Below, one piece after another: positions 50,800 to 62,079 of a stretch of 64,000 bases of DNA. Source of the DNA: Homarus americanus (lineage: Eukaryota; Arthropoda; Malacostraca; Decapoda; Nephropidae). Under the pieces are notes generated by a model that saw only the letters and a list, made by a program, of their open reading frames with translations, had not been told where the DNA came from and did no database searches. Each line of letters opens with the position of its first letter. Position 1 is the stretch's first letter. The DNA lies in the NCBI RefSeq assembly GCF_018991925.1, contig NW_024726235.1:5498458-5562457 (forward strand), written 5' to 3'. Position numbers and translations under genes: made by a program.

Positions 50800-50968
50800 C
50801 TCTAACGTCATGACAGAGAACCAATCATGTCAAGCTATTTCACTGTAATGTCACGGGAAAAGGCCAATCATGTCTTGCTATTTCACCATGATGTCACTAC
50901 AAAGAACCAATCATGGTATGTTATTTCATCCTGACGTCATGACGGATAACCAATCATATGTCATGTGT
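50800..50968. promoter_or_regulatory. Degenerate 45-bp repeat carrying CRE and CCAAT motifs
   Basis: Four units share the order (A/T)(A/C)GTCA-TGACAG/GGAAAA/CAAAG then AACCAATCATG and GCTATTTCACTGT. Unit one has ACGTCATGACAG, unit four TGACGTCATGACGG, and each has CCAATCAT. CRE (TGACGTCA) and CCAAT boxes are common promoter elements, so repeats of both in fixed spacing could act as a regulatory cluster; equally this may be an old minisatellite that happens to contain them. Confidence 0.35.
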
Positions 50969-51249
50969 GTTTGATGCGGATAAGAAGTGATCATGAAAGG
51001 TTATTGACTTCTGATGTCGAAGCAAGGAAATATCAATCACAACGCGGTAATTAAAACAAAACGTGACGTCATTGGTTTACATATTCAGTACACTCTCTCT
51101 CGTCATATTCACTGGTGTATGTCTGTTTTGGTTTTGTTCGTCAATATTTTTTATATGAGGAATTATCGGCGACGATCATCAAGCCAGTGTTTGTAGGAGC
51201 GAGTCGCGGGTTCTCAAGCACAGAGATACTTGGGAAGGAAACGCGCCCG

Positions 51250-51252
<3 letters not shown>

Positions 51253-51303
<51 letters not shown>
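51253..51303. repeat. (CA)n microsatellite
   Basis: Uninterrupted CA run. Confidence 0.97.
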
Positions 51304-51305
<2 letters not shown>

Positions 51306-51423
51306 ATAAAGTTGTATCCAAGTCAATTTCCAGACGCTGATATCACACACATCCTCAGATAAAAGGTGTATTTTGCTTCAATTATGTTCAGGTGTTCGTG
51401 AGAGGAGCCGCCGCTTGTGCTCG

Positions 51424-51447
51424 TGTGTGTGTGTGTGTGTGTGTGTA
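51424..51447. repeat. (GT)n microsatellite
   Basis: Short GT run; a further CA run lies at 51598-51642. Confidence 0.9.
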
Positions 51448-51596
51448 CGCGTCTTTCTCTCTGCCTGTGTGCGTGTGGGTGTGCGCGTGGATGTGTGTCG
51501 GTCAGTGTACAAAAAAAAAGAGATAAATGGCTGTACAGCTACACTTGGCAAGCGGTTCACCCGTGAATCAGGTTCATTAACCCAAACCCACGAAAG

Positions 51597-51639
<43 letters not shown>

Positions 51640-51755
51640 CATAATTTCTTCCCACCATATTACGAGTTATAAAAAGTGAATTACACCAACAAGAGAATCC
51701 AGGAAAAAAGTCACAGTAAAAAAGTCAGAAAAAAATAACACAAAAATTACAGAAC

Positions 51756-51968
51756 GTAACCTAACCCAACCTAACCCAACCTAACCCAACCTAACCCAAC
51801 CTAACCCAACCTAACCCAACCTAACCTAACCAAACCTAACCAACAAACCTAACCTCAACAACCTAACCCAACCTAACCTAACCAACCTAACCCAACCTAA
51901 CCTAACCTAACCAAAACCTAACCCAACCTAACCTAACCTAACCCAACTTAACCTAACCTAACCTAACC
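51756..51968. repeat. (CCTAA/CCCAA)n interstitial tract
   Basis: The left part alternates CCCAA and CCTAA regularly (AACCCAACCTAACCCAACCT), a 10-bp unit; the right part is irregular with CCAAC insertions. Confidence 0.94.
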
Positions 51969-52147
51969 AACAAAATATGCTCAAATTATAGTCTCGGTAT
52001 AGTCTATAGTATTGGAGTACCATAAGGCAAAACACTACCTTCCTGCCCTAAGCCACGAGCAACACACAATAGGACACAGAGCAGTAGCAATAGTCAGTGG
52101 GTCATTACAGCTACGGAATTATTTATCATCACAAGACATTAACTTCT

Positions 52148-52460
52148 TCACACTAAAACATCACAATACACACTATACCATAACACACCACAACCACACA
52201 ACACATCACAATACACACTATACCATAACACACCACAACCACACTAAAACATCACAATACACACTATACCACAACACACCACAACAACACAACACGCCAC
52301 AATACTCACGATACTAACGCACCATCTCAATACACTACAATACACCACAACACGCCACAACACACCACAACAACACAACACAGCCCACCACAGCACCCTA
52401 ATCCAGATCTTCACCACAACAACACAACACAGCCCACCACAGCACCCTAATCCAGATCTT
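52148..52460. repeat. ACACC-type array with a 53-bp duplication
   Basis: Words CACAATACACACTATACCAT and ACACACCACAACCACAC recur. A block containing AACACAGCCCACCACAGCAC and CCTAATCCAGATCTTC occurs twice near 52378-52411 and 52431-52461. Confidence 0.85.
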
Positions 52461-55230
52461 CGCCACAATTCACCGCACTATTGCAACACACTAATACACC
52501 ACACCGCCAACCTGTCCCACACCATTGTGTACCACACCACCATCCTGCACCTTACACGCATCAGGCCGATGGTGTGGTGATTGTTGTGAGTCACTTTGGT
52601 AGTGTGGTTTAATATGGTAAGGATGGTTGAGCCAGGCTTCTTATGTAGTGACTGTGGTGGAGTGTGGTGTGATTACCTTATGGTGTGGCAAAGCTGGTGG
52701 TGTGTTGAGGGTGGTGTGACAAAGCTGGAGGTGTGGAGGACAGCACAACACAGTGTTCCTGTACACGGCAGCAGACAAACAGGTCACACACTATTGTTAT
52801 TGTTGCGGTAAGTTTTTTCTTCTTTAGTTCAAATATCGCTAGACTCCGTCCTGACACCCATTGTTTGTACAGGAAGGGAGTATTGACTGTCTTGATCAAC
52901 TATGTTTTTCCCGTAAATTGGGTGCGGGGTGTTTGCGTGACGTCACAGGGGTGTGACGAGGGCGGCGTCAGCGAGGGACCGTCAGTGCTGACAGGCCGTC
53001 AGCGGTAATTGTGGCGCTGATGAAATAATCACTGCCCTGATTTACCTAATTACACTGTTTGTTTTCGTGCAGGCCGGGCTTTTAATTAGCCCGAGCTAGA
53101 TTACAGGGTGCGCGGCCCCCCTCCCCTCACACCACTTGACGCAGCACCAACAACATCACAACCCACATTGCCTATAGATGCGATATTCTTCTTAAGTGCT
53201 TCACCACCACCGCCTCAGCCGCAGGTGTGTCCCTACGTCTGTGTACAGTAACGCGTGCTCTAATTATTTCGTTAACAACTTGACATGAAACAGGGGCCCT
53301 TGAGTTGATAGCATGTCAGAATTTTATCGTCTGTCAAATTAATTCGCTACTATCAACATCCATTATGCAGAATATTACTGGGTACTCGGGCTCCTTCGTG
53401 CCGGGCCACTCAACTCCCCGTGCCAGCCAGGATTGACTTATCTTTGTAGCCCGATGGTTATCATCAAACGCCAGTCACATTTTTTCTGCCCTCCCCTGTT
53501 AGCACAATCATTTTTGAAAGAAGGCAATCGTGGGGTAATACCCTGGCAAGGATCCCATGGCGTTCTCATTATACTTATGCTTTATGATAGAACTGGGCGC
53601 ATTATGGACTGTTAATTCCAGAAATCATAGTCGCGGGCTTTATCACTGTGGTCCAAATTATAGGGTGGGATAAAAACACATTAAGTGCGAACGTTGGTCG
53701 TCTAATTACGCCGTGCTGGTGGGCCGGACGGAGGTTTTGTTTAACTATTCAATATTGCTTGTTGTTGTTGAGTGGCCAGGGCGGTGGTAGCGTGTGTGGC
53801 GGATTGCTAAATAATGGGAGGATCAATACAGGACAACACGGCGGGTGTAGAAAGTCAAGAGTAAGGTAGCGGCCTCCCGCACCACAACACAACCACCACT
53901 ATCCTGCCTGCCAGACCCTAACTCACCGCAGGAAATTACAGTTGTCTGCTGACTTAGTGGTCTGTTAATTGATAAAAATAGACCGTCTTTTCAGATGTAA
54001 TAATCCTCCTTAACGTAAGTAACGATGTGACTAATTCTCCAAAGTTACAATCCGAAGTACTGATACCAGGACTTAAGCTATGAGAGGAAGTAAAATGTGT
54101 ACTCTTTCTAAAATATACGCTGCTATACAAGGCTATCGCTATTTTACCGTACAATATTACATGGTATTGGAGAAAATGGTAGATCGTATATTAAACAGAC
54201 ATTATTTCCTTGGACAATAAAACACCAGGAAACTGATAAAGGTAAAAACGAACTGAGAGTATAATTGTTGGCTGTGAGCTGAGGACGTACGAATATACCA
54301 AGGTGGCTCAGACTACAATAGGTCAACAACATGCCGCGCGCGAACCCTTTACTTCACAGGGACTAGGGACCATGTGTATACTAGGGCGAGTTATGTGTTC
54401 ATGTGTCCTTAATAGCGAAGAAATTCTCCATTAGAAATACATTCAGAGTACACAGGAACTCGTGCATTTGGTTAGAGAACACGCACACACGAACACTGAT
54501 ACTGCGGCCTCCACCTCACGCTCACACACTCACAAGGACACACCCACTAGCACGCTGAAAGAAGTGCCGCGTATAAATAGTTTAAAGGGTTTGTGAATAT
54601 ATGACAACAAAACACTTCCGAGGTGTACTAGTTTTATCAGAGAACCAAGACGATTTCACCACAGCAGAGTTATCAGTCTACACCATCAACAACTAACAAC
54701 TCATAATTCCCGCCAATGAATATCAAGTGAGATATTGGGCGCGAAAACTACAAAACTCTTTTCACTGACGCCGAAGAAAATGTAAACAAAGCGGTTGCAC
54801 TCCTTGACAGTATTTCTTCCTCCTCGCTGGTAGACTCGGTAACTACCACCAATATTCAACGCGAAGGGTCTAACCTCTAATCATCGCCTGTAACACGGTA
54901 ATAATATTCTAAATGTAAACATACGTCGCTCGATTTATTTGCACTTCCTGCTGGAGACTATAAAAGACGTAACGTAAATATGCCATTGATAACGTAATGA
55001 ATTGTGAAAAGTGCTATCTGATGCTAGTATGTTTTTTAATTAAAGATAATTTATTACCCTCGCCACTCAAGACGGAAGGGGGGGAGGGGGAAGAGTGTTG
55101 TAATAGGTGGGGGTGTGACTCATTCACTCAGCTCCTTCAACAATACTCTACGGACATACCAACCACTCACGTCCCCGTTCTCTCTCTTTTCCTTAAAGGT
55201 AAGGCACCTATACCTGTGTTCCAGTGACCC
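52461..55230. other. 2.8-kb single-copy region
   Basis: No gene recognised. A hairpin-like CGGGCTTTTAATTAGCCCG (53076-53094) and a CRE TGACGTCA near 52939 are isolated motifs. Open frames at 52733-53008, 53433-53615 and 53648-53869 lack known domains. A TATAAAAG string at about 54960 has no associated gene. Confidence 0.35.
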
Positions 55231-55236
55231 AGATGG

Positions 55237-55249
55237 AAGGTCAAGGTCA
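55237..55249 (+). promoter_or_regulatory. Nuclear-receptor site, FTZ-F1/ERR type
   Basis: AAGGTCAAGGTCA contains the extended half-site TCAAGGTCA used by FTZ-F1/SF-1 and ERR monomers. A second copy lies at 55947-55959. Confidence 0.3.
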
Positions 55250-55844
55250 CGGTGGCTGAGGTCTACGTCATAAACAACTCCTGTGTCCGACATTACCTGT
55301 ACCACTGCCACAACAAGACACACCACTGACTGTCACTACCAGAAAAAAATAATGTTTTGTTATTGAAAGATTGATAAATTATACTAAGGATGAATTAAAT
55401 CATAATGTCATAAACGACGAGGAAAACAAGATAGAAAACTCTGACGAAGGCTGAATTACAACATAAAACGGTGAAGAATATACTGGCAGAAAATTTAAAT
55501 TATTCCTGAAAAAAAAATCAACGCTAATGGCCAATTCTGGTGAGCGTTGGAATTTCGTGGCAGCATTTTTCCTAATCTTTAGATATGTCCGTGTGAGCAC
55601 CAAAGGGTCGAGTACTATTAATTCTGTTTGTGGTTAACCATGTTGAAAAAAGGTGACGGGTAATCAAAAAATTTTATAACTCTTTTATTTGTGAAGTTAG
55701 AACAAATTCCATCACATCAATTCTCACATTTTTCTCAATTAAAGAAATACAATTATTGTATTAAAAGTTCATATAATATTATTATACGCCCGCTGTGTGG
55801 TAACCCTATTGTGATATGGTAATGTTCAAGGTGGTGTCCGCGTA

Positions 55845-56195
55845 CTATGTGAAGTTTCCTTTTACTGTTTCATTAGATATATATTTCAATAAAGTATCAC
55901 TAAAATATAAACACAGATAACGTTCGATACTGACCATCATCGGACAAAGGTCAAGGTCAGTACTAAAGGTCATCCCCACTCCGGGAAACTTCCGCAGGTA
56001 TTGACCGATCTTTCTGAAACTGCCACAGATGAAAGGTGTCACCTCCCTCCAGCGATCACTGCCTACATGTGTATCTGAAGTGAGGTGCTGACCGAAGACG
56101 GCGCCGGTGTTCGAACATTCAGGGTTGTATTGTACCAGATTACCTTCAGCTGTGGTGAGACTCGCCTTCAGCGTCTCAATTCCCAAGTGATTCAC
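55845..56195 (-). CDS. Unidentified open frame, possible exon
   Basis: A 116-codon minus-strand frame with non-repetitive, protein-like composition, including AVFGQHLTSDTHVGSDRWRE and VTPFICGSFRKIGQYLRKF, and four cysteines. There is no ATG at its start (first usable codon is GTG), so if real it would be an internal or terminal exon; no strong acceptor is visible at its left boundary. I recognise no domain. The frame also overlaps the AGGTCA cluster at 55947-55972, so it may instead be conserved non-coding DNA. Confidence 0.22.
   Translation of the reverse strand: MNHLGIETLKASLTTAEGNLVQYNPECSNTGAVFGQHLTSDTHVGSDRWREVTPFICGSFRKIGQYLRKFPGVGMTFSTDLDLCPMMVSIERYLCLYFSDTLLKYISNETVKGNFT
55947..55972 (+). 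promoter_or_regulatory. Cluster of three AGGTCA half-sites
   Basis: AAGGTCAAGGTCA at 55947-55959 is followed by AAAGGTCA at 55965-55972. Three direct AGGTCA half-sites within 26 bases, one in the extended TCAAGGTCA form, fit a nuclear-receptor element. Confidence 0.35.
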
Positions 56196-58120
56196 AGTTC
56201 AATTTAAAATCCGGTGACGGTATGAGCTTATATTATTATTATTATCATTATTATTTTTATCCAGTTTACTCTCTTGAAAATGAAACAACAAATTTTCTTA
56301 TGTCGTGCCAGTATCACACCTGTCACTTAATATCCTGGGAATATCTTTCTTTAGAAATTCAATAAGAACAGTGGACGTGCAAGTTGAGTATGCAACATGC
56401 AACATACACCAGGCGTTACTCTTCTTGACGCTGTCACAGAAAACGGGATTTACCTACAATATAATTCGATTGTTCCTAAATAATATATCATAAATATCAA
56501 ACAAATTTGCAGCTTGTCGATAACCACAAAGGAAATAAAATAAATCACCGAATATCCCTTATTACATATCTAAAATTAAATCAGCACTGTTCTGTCCGCT
56601 TTATTGTTGTATGTTTATCAGTAATTTTCTGCTATTTTCCTGATGTTAAATTGATCATGGGAAGATTTTAGGGCGCTTAAGAACAGTGTTCACTAGTTTT
56701 TGTTGTGTCATGGCGGATGAACACGGTGGTTGGCTTCTTGATGGTGTTGATTGCGCTCGACTGTTCAATTTTCTCCCCTGTGATTGCCCTGGGAACAACC
56801 CCGGGGCAATATTTCACCTGCGTATTGGACAAAAACACTACCAGACGACCACACTCACGGGGAAAATACTACGGCAAAATCACCCACATTATCCCAGCCG
56901 GAGTTGTCAACAGGGGAGGCGAGCCGTGTTCGAGGCCCGTAACGTGAGGGGGACTAGTGTGCTAAGTGGGGGTCTCGCCGATGACATGGTCCGGCCTTTA
57001 TTGATTCGACAATTGGCCGCTGAGTAGGAAAACCACGATAAACACAGAGTAGCGGGACAATTGGCAGGGATCAGGTGCGGACAGCGGCAGGCGGACAGCT
57101 GTAACACTGAGTTAATACCATGGGGGAGTCGCTCGTGTAATACGCTCTAAGTAGATGCGAGGGGATCATGAAAATGCCACAGATGGCGAGGAATCGAGTT
57201 CAGGTGCATTTATTTATCTCGTGTGATGATAGAGGCAGGAAGATGAAGCATTAAGTAATAAAGGGGTGGGTGGTGTGCTGGTGGAGTCCTGCCCGAACGA
57301 CGCCGCAGTGAGCGAGGCCCGACACTTATACCTGTTGGGGAACTGAAGCGTCGGTGTTGTTCCTCTGATTTACGACTTAATCCGTTTTATTTCCTATGTA
57401 AGGGCGACGTTACGCAAGGGACACACTCTGATCTACGTCACTCTGAAAATTTACCTGTTTGTAGAAGCAATAAACAGTGATTAACTTGAGATACAGGTGG
57501 AGGTAAATTTATCAGGGGTAACGTAACTTGTTAAATCATTTCCATGTATACGTGTATTACGCTGTAACACCAAGACAAAAATCACCACTAAAAACACTAA
57601 CCTGCAAAAATAAGGTAGTTTGTGGAAATGTATTTTAAGAAATTCTTGACATACAACAAGATCATTTTAGAAATAACCTGATATACAGAGTTACAGCTCG
57701 AGTGATTACTTCGTCTTCCGCGAGATAACTTGAGGAATAATGTATTTTACGGTAATATAAACTGAACAACACACAGAGACCAAACGTGTCTGGGTTATGA
57801 TGTCCTGGAGGTTGTTGTCCCTCCCTCCACACACTCAGTATAGTGACAGACCTGCAGCGGTGTTGTTGTGTCACCAAGTTAATATACTCCACAGGTGACC
57901 TTTTGCCTCAAACTACAGGTGAGGAGCGTCCAAGGTCAACCTGAACCAGTATTAAGCTCATTAATTCACCTGGACGAGAAGCTAGAGTGACTTTATGGAT
58001 TGAGTGTTATTCATCGTCCGTCGTCTTTCCATCGTTTGTTTTGTGTCCTCTAATATGTGTGGGCCGTTGTTTCACATCCGTCAAGTGTCGTCCGTCGGCC
58101 ATACGTTGTTTGTCATGCAT
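56196..58120. other. 1.9-kb single-copy region
   Basis: No gene identified. Two overlapping open frames at 56686-57027 and 56705-56947 begin with ATG; the second opens with a hydrophobic signal-like FLMVLIALDCSIFSPVIALG segment but ends after 80 codons with no family signature. Confidence in either is low. Confidence 0.35.
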
Positions 58121-58126
58121 TATACG

Positions 58127-58275
58127 TCGTCCGTCGAGCGTCATCCTTCGTGTGTCGCCCGTCGAGTGTCACCATCGTGTGTCGCCCGTCGAGTGTCACC
58201 ATCGTGTGTCGCCCGTCGAGTGTCACCATCGTGTATGTCAACCGTCGTACGTGTTAGGTCAACCGTCGTACGTGT
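58127..58275. repeat. 27-bp and 21-bp tandem repeats
   Basis: GTCGCCCGTCGAGTGTCACC followed by ATCGTGT repeats at 58154 and 58181, about 3 copies; next to it TCAACCGTCGTACGTGTTAG occurs twice with a 21-bp period. Confidence 0.9.
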
Positions 58276-58804
58276 TAGGTCAAGCGTCGTCCGTTGTCTG
58301 TCGAATATCGTATGTAGTATATAATGATGTCCTTCACCGTCCACATAACAAATAGTGTCAGTCCTGATAATGAATTACTCTTAATATTGCCCTATGGAAG
58401 TTTCTCAATCGTTCACCTGCCAGAGCAACATGATATAAAAACCTATTAGCTATGCTTTATTGTACAAACACTAGAGTAAATAAAACGAAAAACATCAAAT
58501 ATTTGTTTTTCTTAGTATAATAAACATAATTACTACATGTTCTCCACACTAACTTAATATACACAAAGGTAACAAAGATATGGCCATTTGCTGCGTATAG
58601 TTTCACGGACCGAGACAAACAGCATGTATTCCACCAGTCTATAATTCTTTCCGTCAGTTAGTGAGTCACTCAGAAAAAAAAAAACCTTGGGCCTACACAC
58701 ACAATGTCAGTCATCCAGATATTTATGGCAACGTCACCTAAGCGATGATTACCTGATTTTTTACATAGGAAAAAGGAAGCAACTAGGGATAAGGGACATA
58801 TTGC

Positions 58805-59285
58805 AGTGAGTGTATGAGCACGTGTGTGAGTGTATATACGTGTGTGTGTGAGTGTATATACGTGTGTGAGTGTATATACGTGTGTGTGTGAGTGTATATA
58901 CGTGCGTGTGTGAGTGTATATACGTGTGTGTGTGAGTGTATATACGTGCGTGTGTGAGTGTATATACGTGCGTGTGTGAGTGTATATACGTGTGTGTGTG
59001 AGTGTATATACGTGCGTGTGTGAGTATACGTGTGTGTGAGTGTATATACGTGTGTGTGTGTGAGTGTATATACGTGCGTGTGTAAGTGTATATATACGTG
59101 TGTGTGAGTGTATGTATGTGATGTATATACGTATGTGTGAAGTGTATATACGTGCGTGTGTAGTGTATATACGTGTGTGTGTGAGTGTATATACGTGCGT
59201 GTGTGAGTGTATATACGTGCGTGTGTGAGTGTATATACGTGTGTGTGTGAGTGTATATACGTGCGTGTGTGTGTGTATATACGTG
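58805..59285. repeat. 22-bp minisatellite, about 21 copies
   Basis: The unit is GAGTGTATATACGTGCGTGT plus GT, alternating CGTGCG and CGTGTG variants; GAGTG at 58934 and 58956 sets the period. Confidence 0.94.
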
Positions 59286-59457
59286 CGTATTTCAATTTTA
59301 CAACTCTTACAACCGCAAACGCATAACTATAGCCTCGTACGACAACTTAAATTACTCAAGAGGTTGTACAGGGGGTACTGGTGAGGGCAGGGGGGACAGA
59401 CCCAATGAACACCATCAATATTCTCGACACACACTCACAAGTTTCTCTTTTTTAAAT

Positions 59458-59695
59458 GACCCACGTGAGCTCCATCTAGCCATGTAATTAGTGCAAAATT
59501 TTCGAAAGCAAGACAGTTATTTTGCAAGAAGAACGAGTGAGCAAATTTTTTAACGTAAAATATAAACATCAGAGTTGACCCACGTGAGCTCCATCTAGCC
59601 ATGTAATTAGTGCAAAATTTTCGAAAGCAAGACAGTTATTTTGCAAGAAGAACGAGTGAGCAAATTTTTTAACGTAAAATATAAACATCAGAGTT
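59458..59695. repeat. Perfect 119-bp tandem duplication
   Basis: The block starting GACCCACGTGAGCTCCATCT at 59458 is repeated without visible change at 59577. Identity over two full copies of non-simple sequence points to a recent duplication or an assembly/collapse artefact. It lies directly beside the candidate exon at 59716. Confidence 0.95.
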
Positions 59696-59715
59696 GAACA
59701 CGCAGCTGTACTCAC

Positions 59716-59856
59716 GTCAGTCCTCCGTGTACTATCCCAGCACCACCACAGTTGTCTTGGGGTGTGACAGAAGGGATCCAGACACCACTCAAAGCTGCCA
59801 CTACACAGACAGGCCAGAGGAAGCTCCGTTTGGGTCGCCAGAAGAGTCAACAGGAC
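59716..59856 (-). CDS. Candidate cysteine- and tryptophan-rich exon, unknown protein
   Basis: On the minus strand a strong polypyrimidine tract (ATTTATTTTTTCCCCTAAG) gives an acceptor at 59857-59858, and the frame runs 47 codons (exactly 141 bp, phase 0 at both ends) to a GAC|GTGAGT donor at 59715. The peptide starts VLLTLLATQTELPLACLC, resembling the second half of a signal peptide, then FEWCLDPFCHTP and LWWCWDS, giving five Cys and four Trp. I know no family with this pattern. Neighbouring exons are not recognised. The matching splice sites and clean phase make it the best exon candidate here, though short exon-like frames also arise by chance. Confidence 0.35.
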
Positions 59857-59879
59857 CTTAGGGGAAAAAATAAATAAAA

Positions 59880-60875
59880 TCTTTTATTGGAAATTGTCAA
59901 ATGTGAACATCTAAAGTGACCTCCAGAAGCGATGAAAGAACGTTGCCCTATTCACCCTCACATGCCCTACCATCCACCAAGAAACTGGTAGTTGTGAAAG
60001 TTACCACCAGCCTGTGAAGGTCAACGAGTACTAACGCATCATGTGAAGATTAGACACCCCAACTTATTTTACCTGATGATTAAACACCTTAACGTTAACC
60101 TAAACTATCGTAACATAACCCCTCCCCTCCAGGTGTAGTTACGGCATGCAGAACGAGTTACTTATATTATTAGAAAGCACAGAATTAAGAAGACAAAGAA
60201 TGGAAATTGTACAACGTAAAGAGTTATCTATACAACTTAAAATATGTTCAGCTGCACTCGAACACCTTCAGAGTCGTATTAATAAATCAGTAGAGACAAT
60301 GTAGATGTTAAGGCCAGTAATTCTGTTGATATTTAGTGAGTTGGTGGTAGTGTTTATACAGAAGGAGAAGTCGAATGTATCGTCGTAATGTCTGGTATTA
60401 TGAGGACCGAGTTTCAGATATATATTTTAGGAGTCATGAGGAGAGGAGTTGTGAGCGTGAAGGATCACTAATAGACTGGGTCGTCCGTCACCACACCCAG
60501 TTGATAATACCATTTCCTCTCGGTGTATAATAATCGATTAAGCGATGACCATCATTCGTTAGGTCGAGCTAACAAGCGCATCAATGTGGCTGATAAGTTA
60601 CGCTATTGATCTGCCCACTTAATGGGTACTTGCGCGCACGCAAACACGATATATAACCTCACACGCACGCTAACATGTACCTATGCGCAAACGCATGCAC
60701 CCATGCTCATAAGGTATGTTTGTGCACACATACACAGCCCTACATGCACAGTTATGAACAAAAAAATTGGGCACTTTTGCAGCGTCTGGCATGTACAGTA
60801 AGTGCTTGAGCATCATTAGGTGAGGGAATTGGAATTTTGCTGCATGTACTACCTCTGATTTGTATTTTATTTAAG

Positions 60876-60906
<31 letters not shown>

Positions 60907-61017
60907 ATTCCGACATAATATGTGATGAAAGAGAGCGTTATTAGATTTAAACCAATCATATATATGACCAATAAGTTTGTCGAGTGTTCAGGGAATTTTG
61001 TCAGTAACTGTATGTAC
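59880..61017. other. Single-copy stretch
   Basis: No gene recognised. A (GT)n run lies at 60877-60906, and a CACACGCACGC-like segment near 60630-60740 contains repeated ACGCA words. Confidence 0.4.
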
Positions 61018-61581
61018 TGTACAGTCAGCCAAAGATGCACCGACCCCACCCTGGGTCTCGTACTCACAATTTTACCTGGCAATACTTGGTAAAGAAAGGC
61101 TGTATGTAAAGGTGATTGTGATTGGTGAATCTATTTTTTACTATTACTGTCAGGATCAATATTAAACAAACTAAAAGTACCATTTTTATAACAATAAACT
61201 ATTCATTGTTATTTAAGACCATAAGAAGATTCCAAATGTTCGTATATATGTTTAAATAATGAAGAAAATTTGATGTGAGAATCTTGTGGCAGCTGTGGTT
61301 GAAGTTGAGTTGCCAATTCATTAATATAATTTCTTCATTATTTAAACAAATATTCGAACATTTGGAAACTTATCATGATCATAAATAACGATGAATAGTT
61401 TATTATTATAAAAATTCTACCTTTGGTTTGTTTAATAATTATTCTGACAGTGATACAGCCGAAAATAGATTCACCAATCACAATCACCTTTACATACAGC
61501 CTTACTTTACCAAGTATTGCCAGGTAAAATTGTGAGTACGAGACCCAGGGTGGGGTCGGTGCATCTTTAGCTGACTGTACA
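61018..61581. mobile_element. Fold-back element, 250-bp inverted arms
   Basis: The left arm (61018-61268) begins TGTACAGTCAGC and the right arm (61330-61581) ends GCTGACTGTACA after an A/T change. The arms align along nearly their whole length at roughly 90 percent by eye, around a loop of about 60 bases. They contain no open frame of note. This is the form of a fold-back or MITE-type DNA element; no target-site duplication is evident. Confidence 0.85.
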
Positions 61582-61852
61582 TGTTAGGCTCAAAGATAAA
61601 AAACTAACCACAACGCGTTGTGGTTGTTTGAAAAAAGAACCAGAAAGCTAAATTTTGCTACAGGTTAGGTTAAGTTACGTTTGTTTGGGTTGAGTTTGAT
61701 TAAGTTTGGTTAAATTAGGTTAGGTTACGTTAGGTTAGGTTAGGCTAGGTTGTATCTATTGGGTAAAACCCAAGACGCAAAATTTTGTTTTCTGGTTCTT
61801 TTGAAAACATCCACAACGCGATGTGATCGTTTTCGCTCTTTGAGCCTAACAT
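61581..61852. mobile_element. Inverted-repeat element with TTAGG-like core
   Basis: Arms of about 75 bp (61581-61657 and 61778-61852) start ATGTTAGGCTCAAAG and end CTTTGAGCCTAACAT. Each contains AACGCG and AGAACCAGAAA. The left arm carries a perfect palindrome AACCACAACGCGTTGTGGTT at 61606-61625. The interior (61661-61752) is TTAGG-like repeat (GTTAGGTTAAGTTACG). The element shares its left edge with the fold-back element before it. Confidence 0.8.
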
Positions 61853-61983
61853 ATAAACTGCATATTATGTTTTGTTTTGTTTTGTTTTGTTTTGGCAAAA
61901 TCCGTTATTTTGCAAAATAACCGACCGGGTTTTTGGCCTGGTTGCCACTTGGCCGGTCATTTTGTAAACAAAAATGGAAACGT

Positions 61984-61991
61984 TTATATAT

Positions 61992-62076
<85 letters not shown>
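61984..62076. repeat. (CA)n-(TA)n microsatellite
   Basis: A short CA run passes into a long TA run. Confidence 0.96.

Positions 62077-62079
<3 letters not shown>

Noticed and set aside
56686..57027. Secreted protein gene from two overlapping ATG frames
   Set aside because: Two frames compete over the same bases, neither shows a known motif, and no splice or polyadenylation context supports either.
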